Source of the DNA: Promicromonospora iranensis
GTDB taxonomy: Bacteria; Actinomycetota; Actinomycetes; Actinomycetales; Cellulomonadaceae
Direction of reading: 5' to 3'
Assembly (NCBI RefSeq): GCF_028994805.1
Contig: NZ_JAJQQP010000008.1
Location: forward strand, 168,534-232,533
Length of the DNA stretch: 64,000 nucleotides
In this document: piece after piece, positions 48,090 to 55,641 of the stretch
Layout: each line of letters opens with the position of its first letter
How positions within the stretch are numbered: position 1 is the stretch's first letter
The notes under the pieces: generated by a model
The model's database searches: none
What the model was told of the DNA's origin: nothing
What the model saw: only the letters and a program-made list of their open reading frames with translations
Made by a program: the position numbers and the translations under genes

Positions 48090-49010
48090 TCAGGGCTGCG
48101 CGGTACGGCGGCAGACCTCCTCCCACGGCGTCGGGGCGATGCCGAAGCGGGCGCGGGCGGCCGAGTCGTCCAGGACGTACGGACGCTCCCACTGGTAGAT
48201 GATCTCGCGCATCTCCCGCATGAACGGGGAGGCCAGGGCGGCCGCGCTCAGGGCGGCGCCGCGCAGGGAGGAGATCTTCACCGGCGGCTTGCCGACGCTC
48301 GCCAGGACGTCGGTGAGGGCCTGGGCCTGAGTGACCGGCTGGTTGCTCGGCACGTGCCAGACCCGGCCGTGGGCACCCGGGTCCTCGGCGGCGGCGACCA
48401 GGGTGCGGGCCGCGTCCGCGACGTCGGTGAAGGTGTGGGGCCGGTCCGTCCGGCCCATCATCAGGGCGCGCCTGCCCCGCAGCGCGTCGGGGACCAGGCG
48501 CGAGATGTGGCCGTTGCCGCCGACGCCGCGCCCCATGTAGTCGGAGCCGCGGATCTCGACGGCACGGAGGCGTCCGGCGTCGTGCGCCGCCTTGGCGTCC
48601 GCCCACATCCGGGCGCGGAGGCGCCCCTTGTGGTCCGTCGCGGCGTCGGGCAGGTCCTCGGAGATCGGGACGTCGACCGGTCCGTACGGGTACAGCGTGC
48701 CGGTGATCGCGTAGACGGCGCCGGAGCGCTCGGCGGCCGACAGGAGCGACGTGGCGAGCGGCGGCCAGACACGCTCCCACCGGGTGTAGTCGGCCGGGTT
48801 GGCGCAGTTGTAGAGGTGGTCCGCGCCCTCGGCGGCGCGGGCCAGCGCGTCGGCGTCCGACGCGTCGAGGGCGAGGTGCTCGACGCCGCCGATCCCGGTG
48901 CTGCGGCCGGAACGGCTCACGACGGTGACGCGGGAACCGCGCTCGGCCAGGAGGGCGGCGACGTGACGGCCGACAGGGCCGGCGCCGACGACGAGGTGAC
49001 GATCGGGCAT
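48090..49010 (-). CDS. NAD(P)-dependent epimerase/dehydratase-like protein
   Basis: This 306-residue protein has an atypical Rossmann loop at the N-terminus, HLVVGAGPVGRHVAALL, of the NmrA/extended SDR type, and continues with an SDR-like segment (AITGTLYPYGPVDVP) where Tyr could be catalytic; a clear YxxxK is not visible, so activity is uncertain. The ATG at 49010 is the family start. It is divergent from a TetR gene, and two related palindromes in the spacer suggest that the regulator controls it. The substrate is unknown. Confidence 0.82.
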   Translation of the reverse strand: MPDRHLVVGAGPVGRHVAALLAERGSRVTVVSRSGRSTGIGGVEHLALDASDADALARAAEGADHLYNCANPADYTRWERVWPPLATSLLSAAERSGAVYAITGTLYPYGPVDVPISEDLPDAATDHKGRLRARMWADAKAAHDAGRLRAVEIRGSDYMGRGVGGNGHISRLVPDALRGRRALMMGRTDRPHTFTDVADAARTLVAAAEDPGAHGRVWHVPSNQPVTQAQALTDVLASVGKPPVKISSLRGAALSAAALASPFMREMREIIYQWERPYVLDDSAARARFGIAPTPWEEVCRRTAQP

Positions 49011-49027
49011 GATCGGTGCTCCATTCT

Positions 49028-49042
49028 GAGAGCGGCGCTCTC
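49028..49042. promoter_or_regulatory. Perfect 15-bp palindrome, candidate TetR operator O1
   Basis: GAGAGCGGCGCTCTC is a perfect 7-1-7 palindrome, 18 bp upstream of the epimerase start in the divergent spacer. Confidence 0.7.
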
Positions 49043-49082
49043 GTGTGTCGTCAGCGTGGCACGAGCGGATGCACCCTGGCAA

Positions 49083-49093
49083 GAGCGGTGCTC
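49083..49093. promoter_or_regulatory. Candidate TetR operator O2
   Basis: GAGCGGTGCTC repeats the core of O1 (GAGCGGCGCTC) with one change, about 53 bp away centre to centre and 42 bp before the TetR start. Confidence 0.6.
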
Positions 49094-49134
49094 GCGTTTG
49101 TGTGCGGCGATCTGCCCGTGCCACCCTGGAACGC

Positions 49135-49881
49135 ATGAGCCCGGCCCGAACTGCCCGAGCCCTCGCCCGCGAGGCCATCACCCGCGAGATCCTCGACTCC
49201 GCCCGTGCGCGGCTGAGCACGGACGGCGCCGCCGCGCTGTCGCTGCGTGCCGTGGCCCGCGACGTCGAGATGGTCTCCTCGGCCGTCTACCGGTACTTCC
49301 CGAGCCGGGACGCGCTGCTCACCGCCCTGCTCATCGAGTCGTACGACGAGCTCGGCACCGCCGCGGAGGTCGCGGACGCCGGTGTCGCCGACCGGTCGGA
49401 CGTCACCGCCCGCTGGCTCGCCACCTTCCGCGCCGTCCGGGCCTGGTGCGTCGCGCACCCGGGGGAGTTCGGGCTGCTCTACGGCACACCGGTGCCCGGC
49501 TACGCCGCCCCCCGGGACACCGTCGACCCGGCCACCCGGGTCGTGCGCGTGCTCATCCGCATCGTGGGCGACGGCTACGCGGCCGGCGCACGCCCGCAGG
49601 TGATCCCGTCCGCCGGCGCCACCTCGGGCGTCGCGTCCCCTCCGGGCACCATCGCGCCGGCGCTGGACTTCGTGGCGGGGCACGGGCTCATGGAAGGTGC
49701 CGAGCCGTCGGATCCCGAGCTGCCCGAGACGGTCCGCCGCGCCGTCATGGCCTGGACGGAGCTGTTCGGCGTGATCTCGTTCGAGCTGTTCGGGCACCAG
49801 GTGGGCTCGATAGCGGATCCCGAGGCGTGGCTGGACGAGGTGGCGCTCCGGCTCGCCGCAGACCTGGGTATCCGGGCCTGA
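49135..49881 (+). CDS. TetR-family regulator divergent from the epimerase gene
   Basis: The 248-residue repressor has a TetR helix-turn-helix at residues 25-65 (LSLRAVARDVEMVSSAVYRYF) and a C-terminal WHG-type ligand domain. The ATG at 49135 is chosen as it starts 10-20 residues before the DNA-binding domain like its relatives; in-frame codons upstream lie across the operator-like repeats. It is divergent from the epimerase gene with 124 bp between. It most likely represses both genes through the two palindromes there (inference). Confidence 0.87.
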   Translation: MSPARTARALAREAITREILDSARARLSTDGAAALSLRAVARDVEMVSSAVYRYFPSRDALLTALLIESYDELGTAAEVADAGVADRSDVTARWLATFRAVRAWCVAHPGEFGLLYGTPVPGYAAPRDTVDPATRVVRVLIRIVGDGYAAGARPQVIPSAGATSGVASPPGTIAPALDFVAGHGLMEGAEPSDPELPETVRRAVMAWTELFGVISFELFGHQVGSIADPEAWLDEVALRLAADLGIRA

Positions 49882-50075
49882 GACCCGGCGGACGAGCCGC
49901 CCGGACCCGCCCCCGAACAGGCCGTCCGGGCGAAGAGTGCGCAATGCATGCGACGCGGCAGGCTTCCGCCCGGTAACCTGGTGCCTCCGGCCCAGGTAGC
50001 GCGCTCAGCTCGCAGCAGCCCGGGCCGTCCTGCAGTTTCCACGAGCAGTACCGACAAGCACAGAAGAAGGTCGCA

Positions 50076-50450
50076 GTGCCCACCGGCAAGGTCAAGTGGT
50101 TCGACACCGACAAAGGCTTCGGTTTCATCGCCAACGAGGACGGAGGCGAGGTATTTCTGCACGCCTCCGCTCTGCCCGAGGGCGTCGTCCCCAAGCCGGG
50201 CACACGGGTGGACTTCGGGGTGGCCGACGGCCGTCGCGGTCCCCAGGCGCTCGCGGTCAAGGTGCTGGACGCCGCTCCGTCGGTCGCCAAGGCGAAGCGG
50301 AAGCCCGCCGACGACATGGCTGTGATCGTCGGCGATCTCACGCAGCTGCTGGACGGTGTGGCGAACGACCTGCGCAAGGGGCGTTATCCGAAGAATCCGG
50401 AGACGCTCGCCAAGATGCTGCGCAAGGTCGCAGACGACTTCGACGCCTGA
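50076..50450 (+). CDS. Cold-shock protein with C-terminal extension
   Basis: This protein has 124 residues, nearly twice a normal Csp. The N-terminal 66 residues are a cold-shock domain with RNP1 KGFGFIA and RNP2 EVFLHASAL; the remaining residues are a basic, helical extension (AKRKPADDMAVIVGDLTQLL and RKVADDFDA). Such extended Csps precede DUF3027 genes in actinobacteria. The GTG at 50076 has AGAAGAAGG upstream, and a GGTAACCT -10-like string lies about 100 bp before. The 49882-50075 spacer has no gene and forms the promoter and leader. Confidence 0.9.
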   Translation: MPTGKVKWFDTDKGFGFIANEDGGEVFLHASALPEGVVPKPGTRVDFGVADGRRGPQALAVKVLDAAPSVAKAKRKPADDMAVIVGDLTQLLDGVANDLRKGRYPKNPETLAKMLRKVADDFDA

Positions 50451-50473
50451 ACCCCCACGAGGTCCCGAGGAAC

Positions 50474-51316
50474 ATGGTCACGACCATCGCGCCCGCCGCA
50501 CGAACACCCATCCGGCGGATCGCCGCACGCTCGAGCCGAGACGCCGTCCTGAACGGCGCCGCCGAGCTCGCGCGCGCCGCCGCACAGGAGGTCGCTGAGC
50601 GACCGGAGGACGTCGGGGAACACCTCGGCACCCTCTTCGAGGACGAACGAGTTGTCTCCCACCGCTTCGCCGCCACCATGCGGGGCTACCGCGGCTGGCA
50701 CTGGACGGTCACGGTGGCGCGCGTGCCGCGCGGCCGGACCGCCACGATCAGCGAGGTCGAGCTGCTGCCCGGCGACGAGGCGATCCTCGCCCCCGCCTGG
50801 CTGCCGTGGTCCGAGCGCCTGCGCCCGGGCGACGTCGGCGCCGGGGACGTGCTGCCGTTCCGCGCCGACGACCCGCGGCTCGAGCCCGGGTACACCCCGA
50901 CGGGCGACCCCGAGGTGGACGAGGTGGCGATCGACGAGCTCGCCCTCGCCCGCACCCGCGTGCTGTCCCCGCAGGGCCGTGCCGAGGCGGCCGAGCGCTG
51001 GTACCGCGGCTCGCGCGGGCCCACCACGGCGGGTGCCGTCGCGGCGGCCGCCGAGTGCATGACCTGCGCCTTCCTCGTCCCGCTGTCCGGTTCGATGGGG
51101 CAGCTCTTCGGGGTGTGCGCCAACGAGTGGTCACCCGACGACGGCAAGGTCGTCTCCCTCGACCACGGTTGTGGCGCGCACTCGGAGACGGACGTCGAGG
51201 AGCACCCGACCGACTGGCCGGCGCCCGCCCCGCTGATCGACGAGCACGAGGTGGAGGCGACCGCGCTGGTCGAGCCGGCCGAGACCTCGGGCGGCGAGGA
51301 CGCATCTCCCGCGTGA
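50474..51316 (+). CDS. DUF3027 protein
   Basis: The 280-residue protein carries the DUF3027 core (about 55-235: GYRGWHWTVTVARVPRG, LLPGDEAILAPAW, WYRGSRGPTTAGAVAAAAE) with two Cys in AAECMTCAFL and a further one in LDHGCGAHSE that could bind metal. The function is not known. It is 23 bp after the long cold-shock gene and its stop overlaps the next start (GTGA), so all three genes form one operon. Confidence 0.85.
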   Translation: MVTTIAPAARTPIRRIAARSSRDAVLNGAAELARAAAQEVAERPEDVGEHLGTLFEDERVVSHRFAATMRGYRGWHWTVTVARVPRGRTATISEVELLPGDEAILAPAWLPWSERLRPGDVGAGDVLPFRADDPRLEPGYTPTGDPEVDEVAIDELALARTRVLSPQGRAEAAERWYRGSRGPTTAGAVAAAAECMTCAFLVPLSGSMGQLFGVCANEWSPDDGKVVSLDHGCGAHSETDVEEHPTDWPAPAPLIDEHEVEATALVEPAETSGGEDASPA

Positions 51317-54300
51317 CGCCCGACCCCTTCGGCACCAGTGCGCTGCGGCGCGCGGTGACCGAGGCGTGGCGCGCGTCCCCGACGCGCTTTCGCGAGGACG
51401 CGAACTCCGAGGAGGACCACGCACGCGGCTACTACCGCGACCGCGTGGTCGTCGAGCTCGCGCAGAACGCGGCCGACGCCGCCGCACGCGCCGGGGTCCC
51501 GGGCCGGCTGGTCCTGCGCCTGGAGCGCGGGGAGCCGGTGCGGGCCGACGGCGACCGGACCGGGTCCCCCGGTGGGTCGGACGACGAGCGGCCCGGCGGC
51601 TCGGGCGACGGCGCGGGCTGGCGGCTGGTGGCCGCCAACTCGGGCGCGCCGCTCGACGCCGAGGGTGTCGCGTCGCTGGCGTCCCTCCGGGCGTCCGCGA
51701 AGGTCGGCGCCTCGGGCGGCGGGGTGACCTCAGGGTCCGATGCCCTCGTGGGCCGGTTCGGGGTCGGGTTCGCGGCGGTCCGGTCCGTGTCGGACGAGGT
51801 GCTGGTCCGCTCACGTGACGGCGGGGTGCGGTTCTCGCTCGCCGCGCTGCGTGCGGAGCTCGGGTCAGGACCCGGTCTCGGCGAGGGTGTCCAGCACGGC
51901 GCCGACCTCGTCCGCGAGGCCGCCGCCCGTGGCTCCGCGCTGCCGGTGCTGCGGCTCCCGTTCCCCGCACCCGCCACCGCGCCGGACGAACCGGGCACGG
52001 TGGTCGAGCTGCTGCTGCGCGACGCCGACGCCGTGGCGGCTGTCAGCGCCCAGCTCGCCGCGCTCGACGACGCCCTCCTGCTCGCCCTCCCCGCGCTCGA
52101 CGAGGTGGCGATCGAGGATGACTTCGCAGGCCAGCAGGGTTCCGCAGCGCAGGACGCGACCTCGTCGCCGCCCCGCCGCGTGCTCCGCGACGTCGCCGCA
52201 CGGTGGCGCGTGCACCGTGCGTCCGGTCCGCTGGACCCGGACGACGCGCTGCCGTCCGAGGCCCGCCGCCGGGACTGGTCGGTGCTCTGGGCGCTGCCCA
52301 CCGCCGGCGGCCGCGCCGCGGAGAGCACGGTGCTGCACGCGCCGACCCCCACCGACGTCCGGCTCACGTTCCCGGCGTTGCTCGTCGCCTCGTTCCCCGT
52401 CGACCCGGGACGGCGAGGTGTGCTCCCCGGACCGACGTCGGACCGCGTGGCCGCCGAGGCGGGGCGTGCCTACGCCACGTTCCTGGGTGAGCTCGGCGCG
52501 GACCGCGAGGTGCTCGGGCTGGTGCCGACCGGACTGCCCGCCGGCGACGTCGACGCCGCGATCCGCACGGCGGCCGACACCGCCCTGCGCGAGACCCCGC
52601 TCCTCCGGCGGAGCGCACCCGGCCGGGAGGCCAGGGCCGACGACGCACCCGGCGTGCCGCAGCGTGTCGCGCCGCGCGGCACGGCATTCCTCGCCGGGCC
52701 GCTGGGCGAGGACCCCGACCTCGCCCGGGCGCTCGCCGCCGGTGCGCCCACGACCCTGGTCACCGTCCCCGTGCGGTTCCAGGCGCTCGCTCGCTCCCTG
52801 GGCGCGGAGCCCGTCGACCTCGCCGACCTGGTCGAGGCGCTGCCGCCCGAACCCGGTGTGCTCCGTGCGGCGCTCGACGCCCTCGCGCCGCACGCGGGCG
52901 AGGCCACGGTGCTCGAGGCGGTCGCCGGAGCGCCGCTCCCGCTCGCCGACGGCCGGGTGACCCGCGGCGCCCGCGGCACGGTGCTCCTGGACGCCCCGCA
53001 CCTCGCCGCGGCCGCCCGCGCGCTCGGCGTCCGTGTGGTGCACCCGGACGTGGCGCACCCGCTGCTGGAGCGCGCCGGAGCCGTACCCACCACGCCGCAC
53101 GGGCTGCTGGCGGACCCGGCGGTCCGGTCGACGGCGCTCGCCGCCGCGGAGGAGCTCCTGGACGACGGCGCCGCGGAGCAGCTCGGAGACGTCCTGGCGG
53201 CTCCGCCCACGAGCGCGTCCTCGGGTCCGGCGCCGGCGGACCCGGGCGTGCTCGACGACCCGAGCCCCGCCGACGTGGTCGTGGCGGTGCTGGAGCTGGT
53301 CCGGCTCGCCGCGGCGGAGGGCCCGGCCGAGCTCCCGTTCTGGCTGGGGGAGCTGCCGGTCGTCGCGGACGGCGACGTGGTGCCGCTGCGCGAGGCGGCC
53401 CTGCCCGGGTCCTGGGCGGACCGGTACCTGGATCTCGCAGCGGTACGGGACGACGTCGTCGAGCGTTGGGGGGCCACGGCGCTGGCCGCCGCAGGAGCCC
53501 GCGCCGACCTGAGCGTCTACCAGGTGGCCGACGTCGTGACGGCCGATGGCGACCACGACGCCGACTACGGGCCGGACGACGCCGCCGGGTGGCTCTCCGA
53601 CTGGGACGAGCACCTCGTGCACCTCGCGGACGAGCTCGGTCCCGGCGTGTGGGTCGGCGACGTTCCGGCCGTGCCCGACCTCGACGCGCTCCCGACGGGA
53701 GACGCGCTCGCCGCGGCGCTCGACCGGATCGCCGCCGACCCGGAGCTGCGCCGCGCGCTGCTGACCCCGGTGCGTTCCCCGGATGCCCCGGGCCGCGAGG
53801 CGGTGTCGTACACGGCATGGTTCCTGCGCCGCCGGCTCGGGGCGCCGTTCGCGCTCGGTGACACGCCACTGCTGCCGCCCGCCCCGCCCGAGACCCGCGG
53901 CCTGGACGACAGCATGCTGGCCGCCCTCGGTGGCCTGCGCGACCTGGCCGACCTGCCCCGACACGACTGGCCGGCAGTCCTGGGACAGCTGCCCGAGGCG
54001 CAGGGCGCGGAACGCCCGCACCTGCCGGCAGACGTCGCGCGCGCTGTCTGGTCGGGGCTCGCCGCGCTCGCGCGCGCCGACGACCCGCGGCCGATCGCGC
54101 CGCCCAGGCTCCCGGCGCTCGGACCGGCCGGCATCACCGTGGAGAGCACCGACGACCTCGCCGTCGCGGGGTCGCCGCGGTGGGCCCAGCTCGGCCCGGT
54201 GGTGCCCGCACCCGCCGACGTCGCCGAGGTGCTGGCCGACCTGCTGGACCTGCCGTACGAGAGCGACTCCGGCCTCACCCCCGACGAACCGGGGGAGCCG

Positions 54301-54576
54301 GTCGAGCTCGACCCACGGGTCCGGGCCCTCGTACCGGACGCGCCGGTGACCTGGCGGCGCCACGACGCGCTGACGGTGGACGGCGCGCGGGTCGGGTGGT
54401 GGGTGTCGGAGGGTGTGCCCCATGTGGACGGTCCCGGGGTCGCGCACGCCACCTCGCCCGAAGGGCTCGCCCGGGCGCTGGCCGAGATCACCGGGGCGGA
54501 CCCGCTGCTCCTGGAGGCGGCTCTGCGGGACCCGGCACGCGCGGAGGAGCTGAGCGCGGAACGCGCCTGGGACTAG
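51313..54576 (+). CDS. Large sacsin-like GHKL ATPase
   Basis: A 1,087-residue protein with an HSP90-like (GHKL) ATPase at the N-terminus: N box VELAQNAADAA with the Mg-binding Asn, NSGAPLD and the lid glycines GRFGVGFAAVRSVSDEV. The remainder (about 350-1087) is a long, Ala/Leu-rich region with no domain I can name; it resembles the sacsin N-terminal ATPase-like family of actinobacteria. The role may be chaperone-like or in DNA or stress response. The GTG at 51313 overlaps the DUF3027 stop. Its TAG stop shares CTAG with the convergent DUF2530 gene. Confidence 0.87.
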   Translation: MTPDPFGTSALRRAVTEAWRASPTRFREDANSEEDHARGYYRDRVVVELAQNAADAAARAGVPGRLVLRLERGEPVRADGDRTGSPGGSDDERPGGSGDGAGWRLVAANSGAPLDAEGVASLASLRASAKVGASGGGVTSGSDALVGRFGVGFAAVRSVSDEVLVRSRDGGVRFSLAALRAELGSGPGLGEGVQHGADLVREAAARGSALPVLRLPFPAPATAPDEPGTVVELLLRDADAVAAVSAQLAALDDALLLALPALDEVAIEDDFAGQQGSAAQDATSSPPRRVLRDVAARWRVHRASGPLDPDDALPSEARRRDWSVLWALPTAGGRAAESTVLHAPTPTDVRLTFPALLVASFPVDPGRRGVLPGPTSDRVAAEAGRAYATFLGELGADREVLGLVPTGLPAGDVDAAIRTAADTALRETPLLRRSAPGREARADDAPGVPQRVAPRGTAFLAGPLGEDPDLARALAAGAPTTLVTVPVRFQALARSLGAEPVDLADLVEALPPEPGVLRAALDALAPHAGEATVLEAVAGAPLPLADGRVTRGARGTVLLDAPHLAAAARALGVRVVHPDVAHPLLERAGAVPTTPHGLLADPAVRSTALAAAEELLDDGAAEQLGDVLAAPPTSASSGPAPADPGVLDDPSPADVVVAVLELVRLAAAEGPAELPFWLGELPVVADGDVVPLREAALPGSWADRYLDLAAVRDDVVERWGATALAAAGARADLSVYQVADVVTADGDHDADYGPDDAAGWLSDWDEHLVHLADELGPGVWVGDVPAVPDLDALPTGDALAAALDRIAADPELRRALLTPVRSPDAPGREAVSYTAWFLRRRLGAPFALGDTPLLPPAPPETRGLDDSMLAALGGLRDLADLPRHDWPAVLGQLPEAQGAERPHLPADVARAVWSGLAALARADDPRPIAPPRLPALGPAGITVESTDDLAVAGSPRWAQLGPVVPAPADVAEVLADLLDLPYESDSGLTPDEPGEPVELDPRVRALVPDAPVTWRRHDALTVDGARVGWWVSEGVPHVDGPGVAHATSPEGLARALAEITGADPLLLEAALRDPARAEELSAERAWD

Positions 54577-54809
54577 CGGTGGCGCCGCGCCCAGAGCAGG
54601 CCGAGCCCGCCGAGCACGATGCCGGTGCCGCAGATGGCCACGCCCTCCAGGGCGCCTCGCCCCGTGAGGTGGAGGACGAGCGTCACGATCAGCCCGACCG
54701 CGAACAGCACCATGCCCGCGCCGAAGACCCTGAAGAGGTCGGCGCGCGGAGCCGGTGGGCTGGGCCGACGCTCCTCGGGGTGAGCCAGCAGGGAGCGGAT
54801 CGTTGGCAC
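54573..54809 (-). CDS. DUF2530 small membrane protein
   Basis: A 78-residue protein with two membrane helices (about 28-50 and 54-73) and a short basic tail ARRHR. It starts at the GTG at 54809 (MPTIRSLLAHPEE); an in-frame start at 54839 would lengthen it by 10 residues. The family is unstudied. It is convergent with the sacsin-like gene and is followed on the same strand upstream by the phosphatase gene. Confidence 0.75.
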   Translation of the reverse strand: MPTIRSLLAHPEERRPSPPAPRADLFRVFGAGMVLFAVGLIVTLVLHLTGRGALEGVAICGTGIVLGGLGLLWARRHR

Positions 54810-54882
54810 CTTGCCAGTGTACGGACATGGGCTCGTCAAGCCCGTCGACGTCGGTCGCGCGCCGCCGGGTGAACTGCGCCGG

Positions 54883-55434
54883 TCAGGCGCGCAGCGCCGC
54901 CATCATCGGGGTCAGGGCGTCGAGGATCTGGTCGTAGCAGCGGCGGTAGGTGGCGGCGGAGCGCTGGTAGGGGTCGACCACGCCGTCGTCGTGGTGGCGG
55001 CCGACGTGCCGGGGCCGCTCGAGGAGCGCCGCGGGAAGGAGCGCCGCGAGCCGGGCCGCGTCGTCCTGCCCGGCGATCGAACCCGGGACGAGGGTGGTGG
55101 ACAGCCGCCCCAGCTCCGCGACCGTGACGGTGCGGCGGACGGCGGACGGTACCGACTCGACGACCCGGGCGCGGTGCTCCGGGGTCAGGGCGAGGACCAG
55201 GTCGGCCTGCTCGACCAGGTCCGGGGTCAGCTGCCGCGCGGCGAAGTCGGCGGGCGGGAAGCCGCCGGCCGTCAGGAGCTCCGCCATGGGCTCGGCGATC
55301 GGGCGACCCACCAGCGCGTTCGTCCCTGCGCTGCCCACGGTGACGGACGGGTCGAGGACACCACGCAGCAAGGTCTCGACGGCGGGGGACCGGCAGATGT
55401 TGCCCGTGCAGACGGCGAGCACGGTAAGCGACAT
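54883..55434 (-). CDS. Low-molecular-weight protein-tyrosine phosphatase
   Basis: The 183-residue enzyme has the phosphate loop CTGNICRS (Cys9 to Arg15) right at the N-terminus and the general-acid segment VVDPYQRS near the C-terminus. It is the Wzb/EpsP-type that removes phosphate from tyrosine kinases controlling polysaccharide export. GAGGGG lies 8 nt before the ATG at 55434. It is divergent from the exopolysaccharide genes and separated by a 207-bp spacer, supporting a role in that locus; no tyrosine kinase is in the window. Confidence 0.92.
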   Translation of the reverse strand: MSLTVLAVCTGNICRSPAVETLLRGVLDPSVTVGSAGTNALVGRPIAEPMAELLTAGGFPPADFAARQLTPDLVEQADLVLALTPEHRARVVESVPSAVRRTVTVAELGRLSTTLVPGSIAGQDDAARLAALLPAALLERPRHVGRHHDDGVVDPYQRSAATYRRCYDQILDALTPMMAALRA

Positions 55435-55507
55435 AAAAGATGCCCCTCTCGAAATCTGTGGTAAGCCCGGCGCCATTCTAACCATGCATTACTTTGCCTT
55501 GACCCGG

Positions 55508-55523
55508 CGTCATGCGCATGACG
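55508..55523. promoter_or_regulatory. Perfect 16-bp palindrome in the EPS divergent spacer
   Basis: CGTCATGCGCATGACG is a perfect palindrome in a relatively AT-rich region between the phosphatase and the DUF4012 gene. It is a candidate operator for an unidentified regulator. Confidence 0.6.
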
Positions 55524-55641
55524 TGGAAAATCGCCCGGCAATGGTCGCCGTCAATGCAAACGGGTGAATTCCGCCGCGCTCGTTCGGCAGGTGACGGGTA
55601 ACGTGACGCGCACCGCGCTGACACAGCCATCAGGAGGTCCG

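Noticed and set aside
45836..48202. A 788-codon open frame on the plus strand
   Set aside because: Antisense to the helicase-associated gene, Ser/Arg/Ala-rich with no domain.
51865..54828. A 987-codon open frame on the minus strand
   Set aside because: Antisense to the sacsin-like ATPase; composition is dominated by Arg, Gly and His from frame shadowing.
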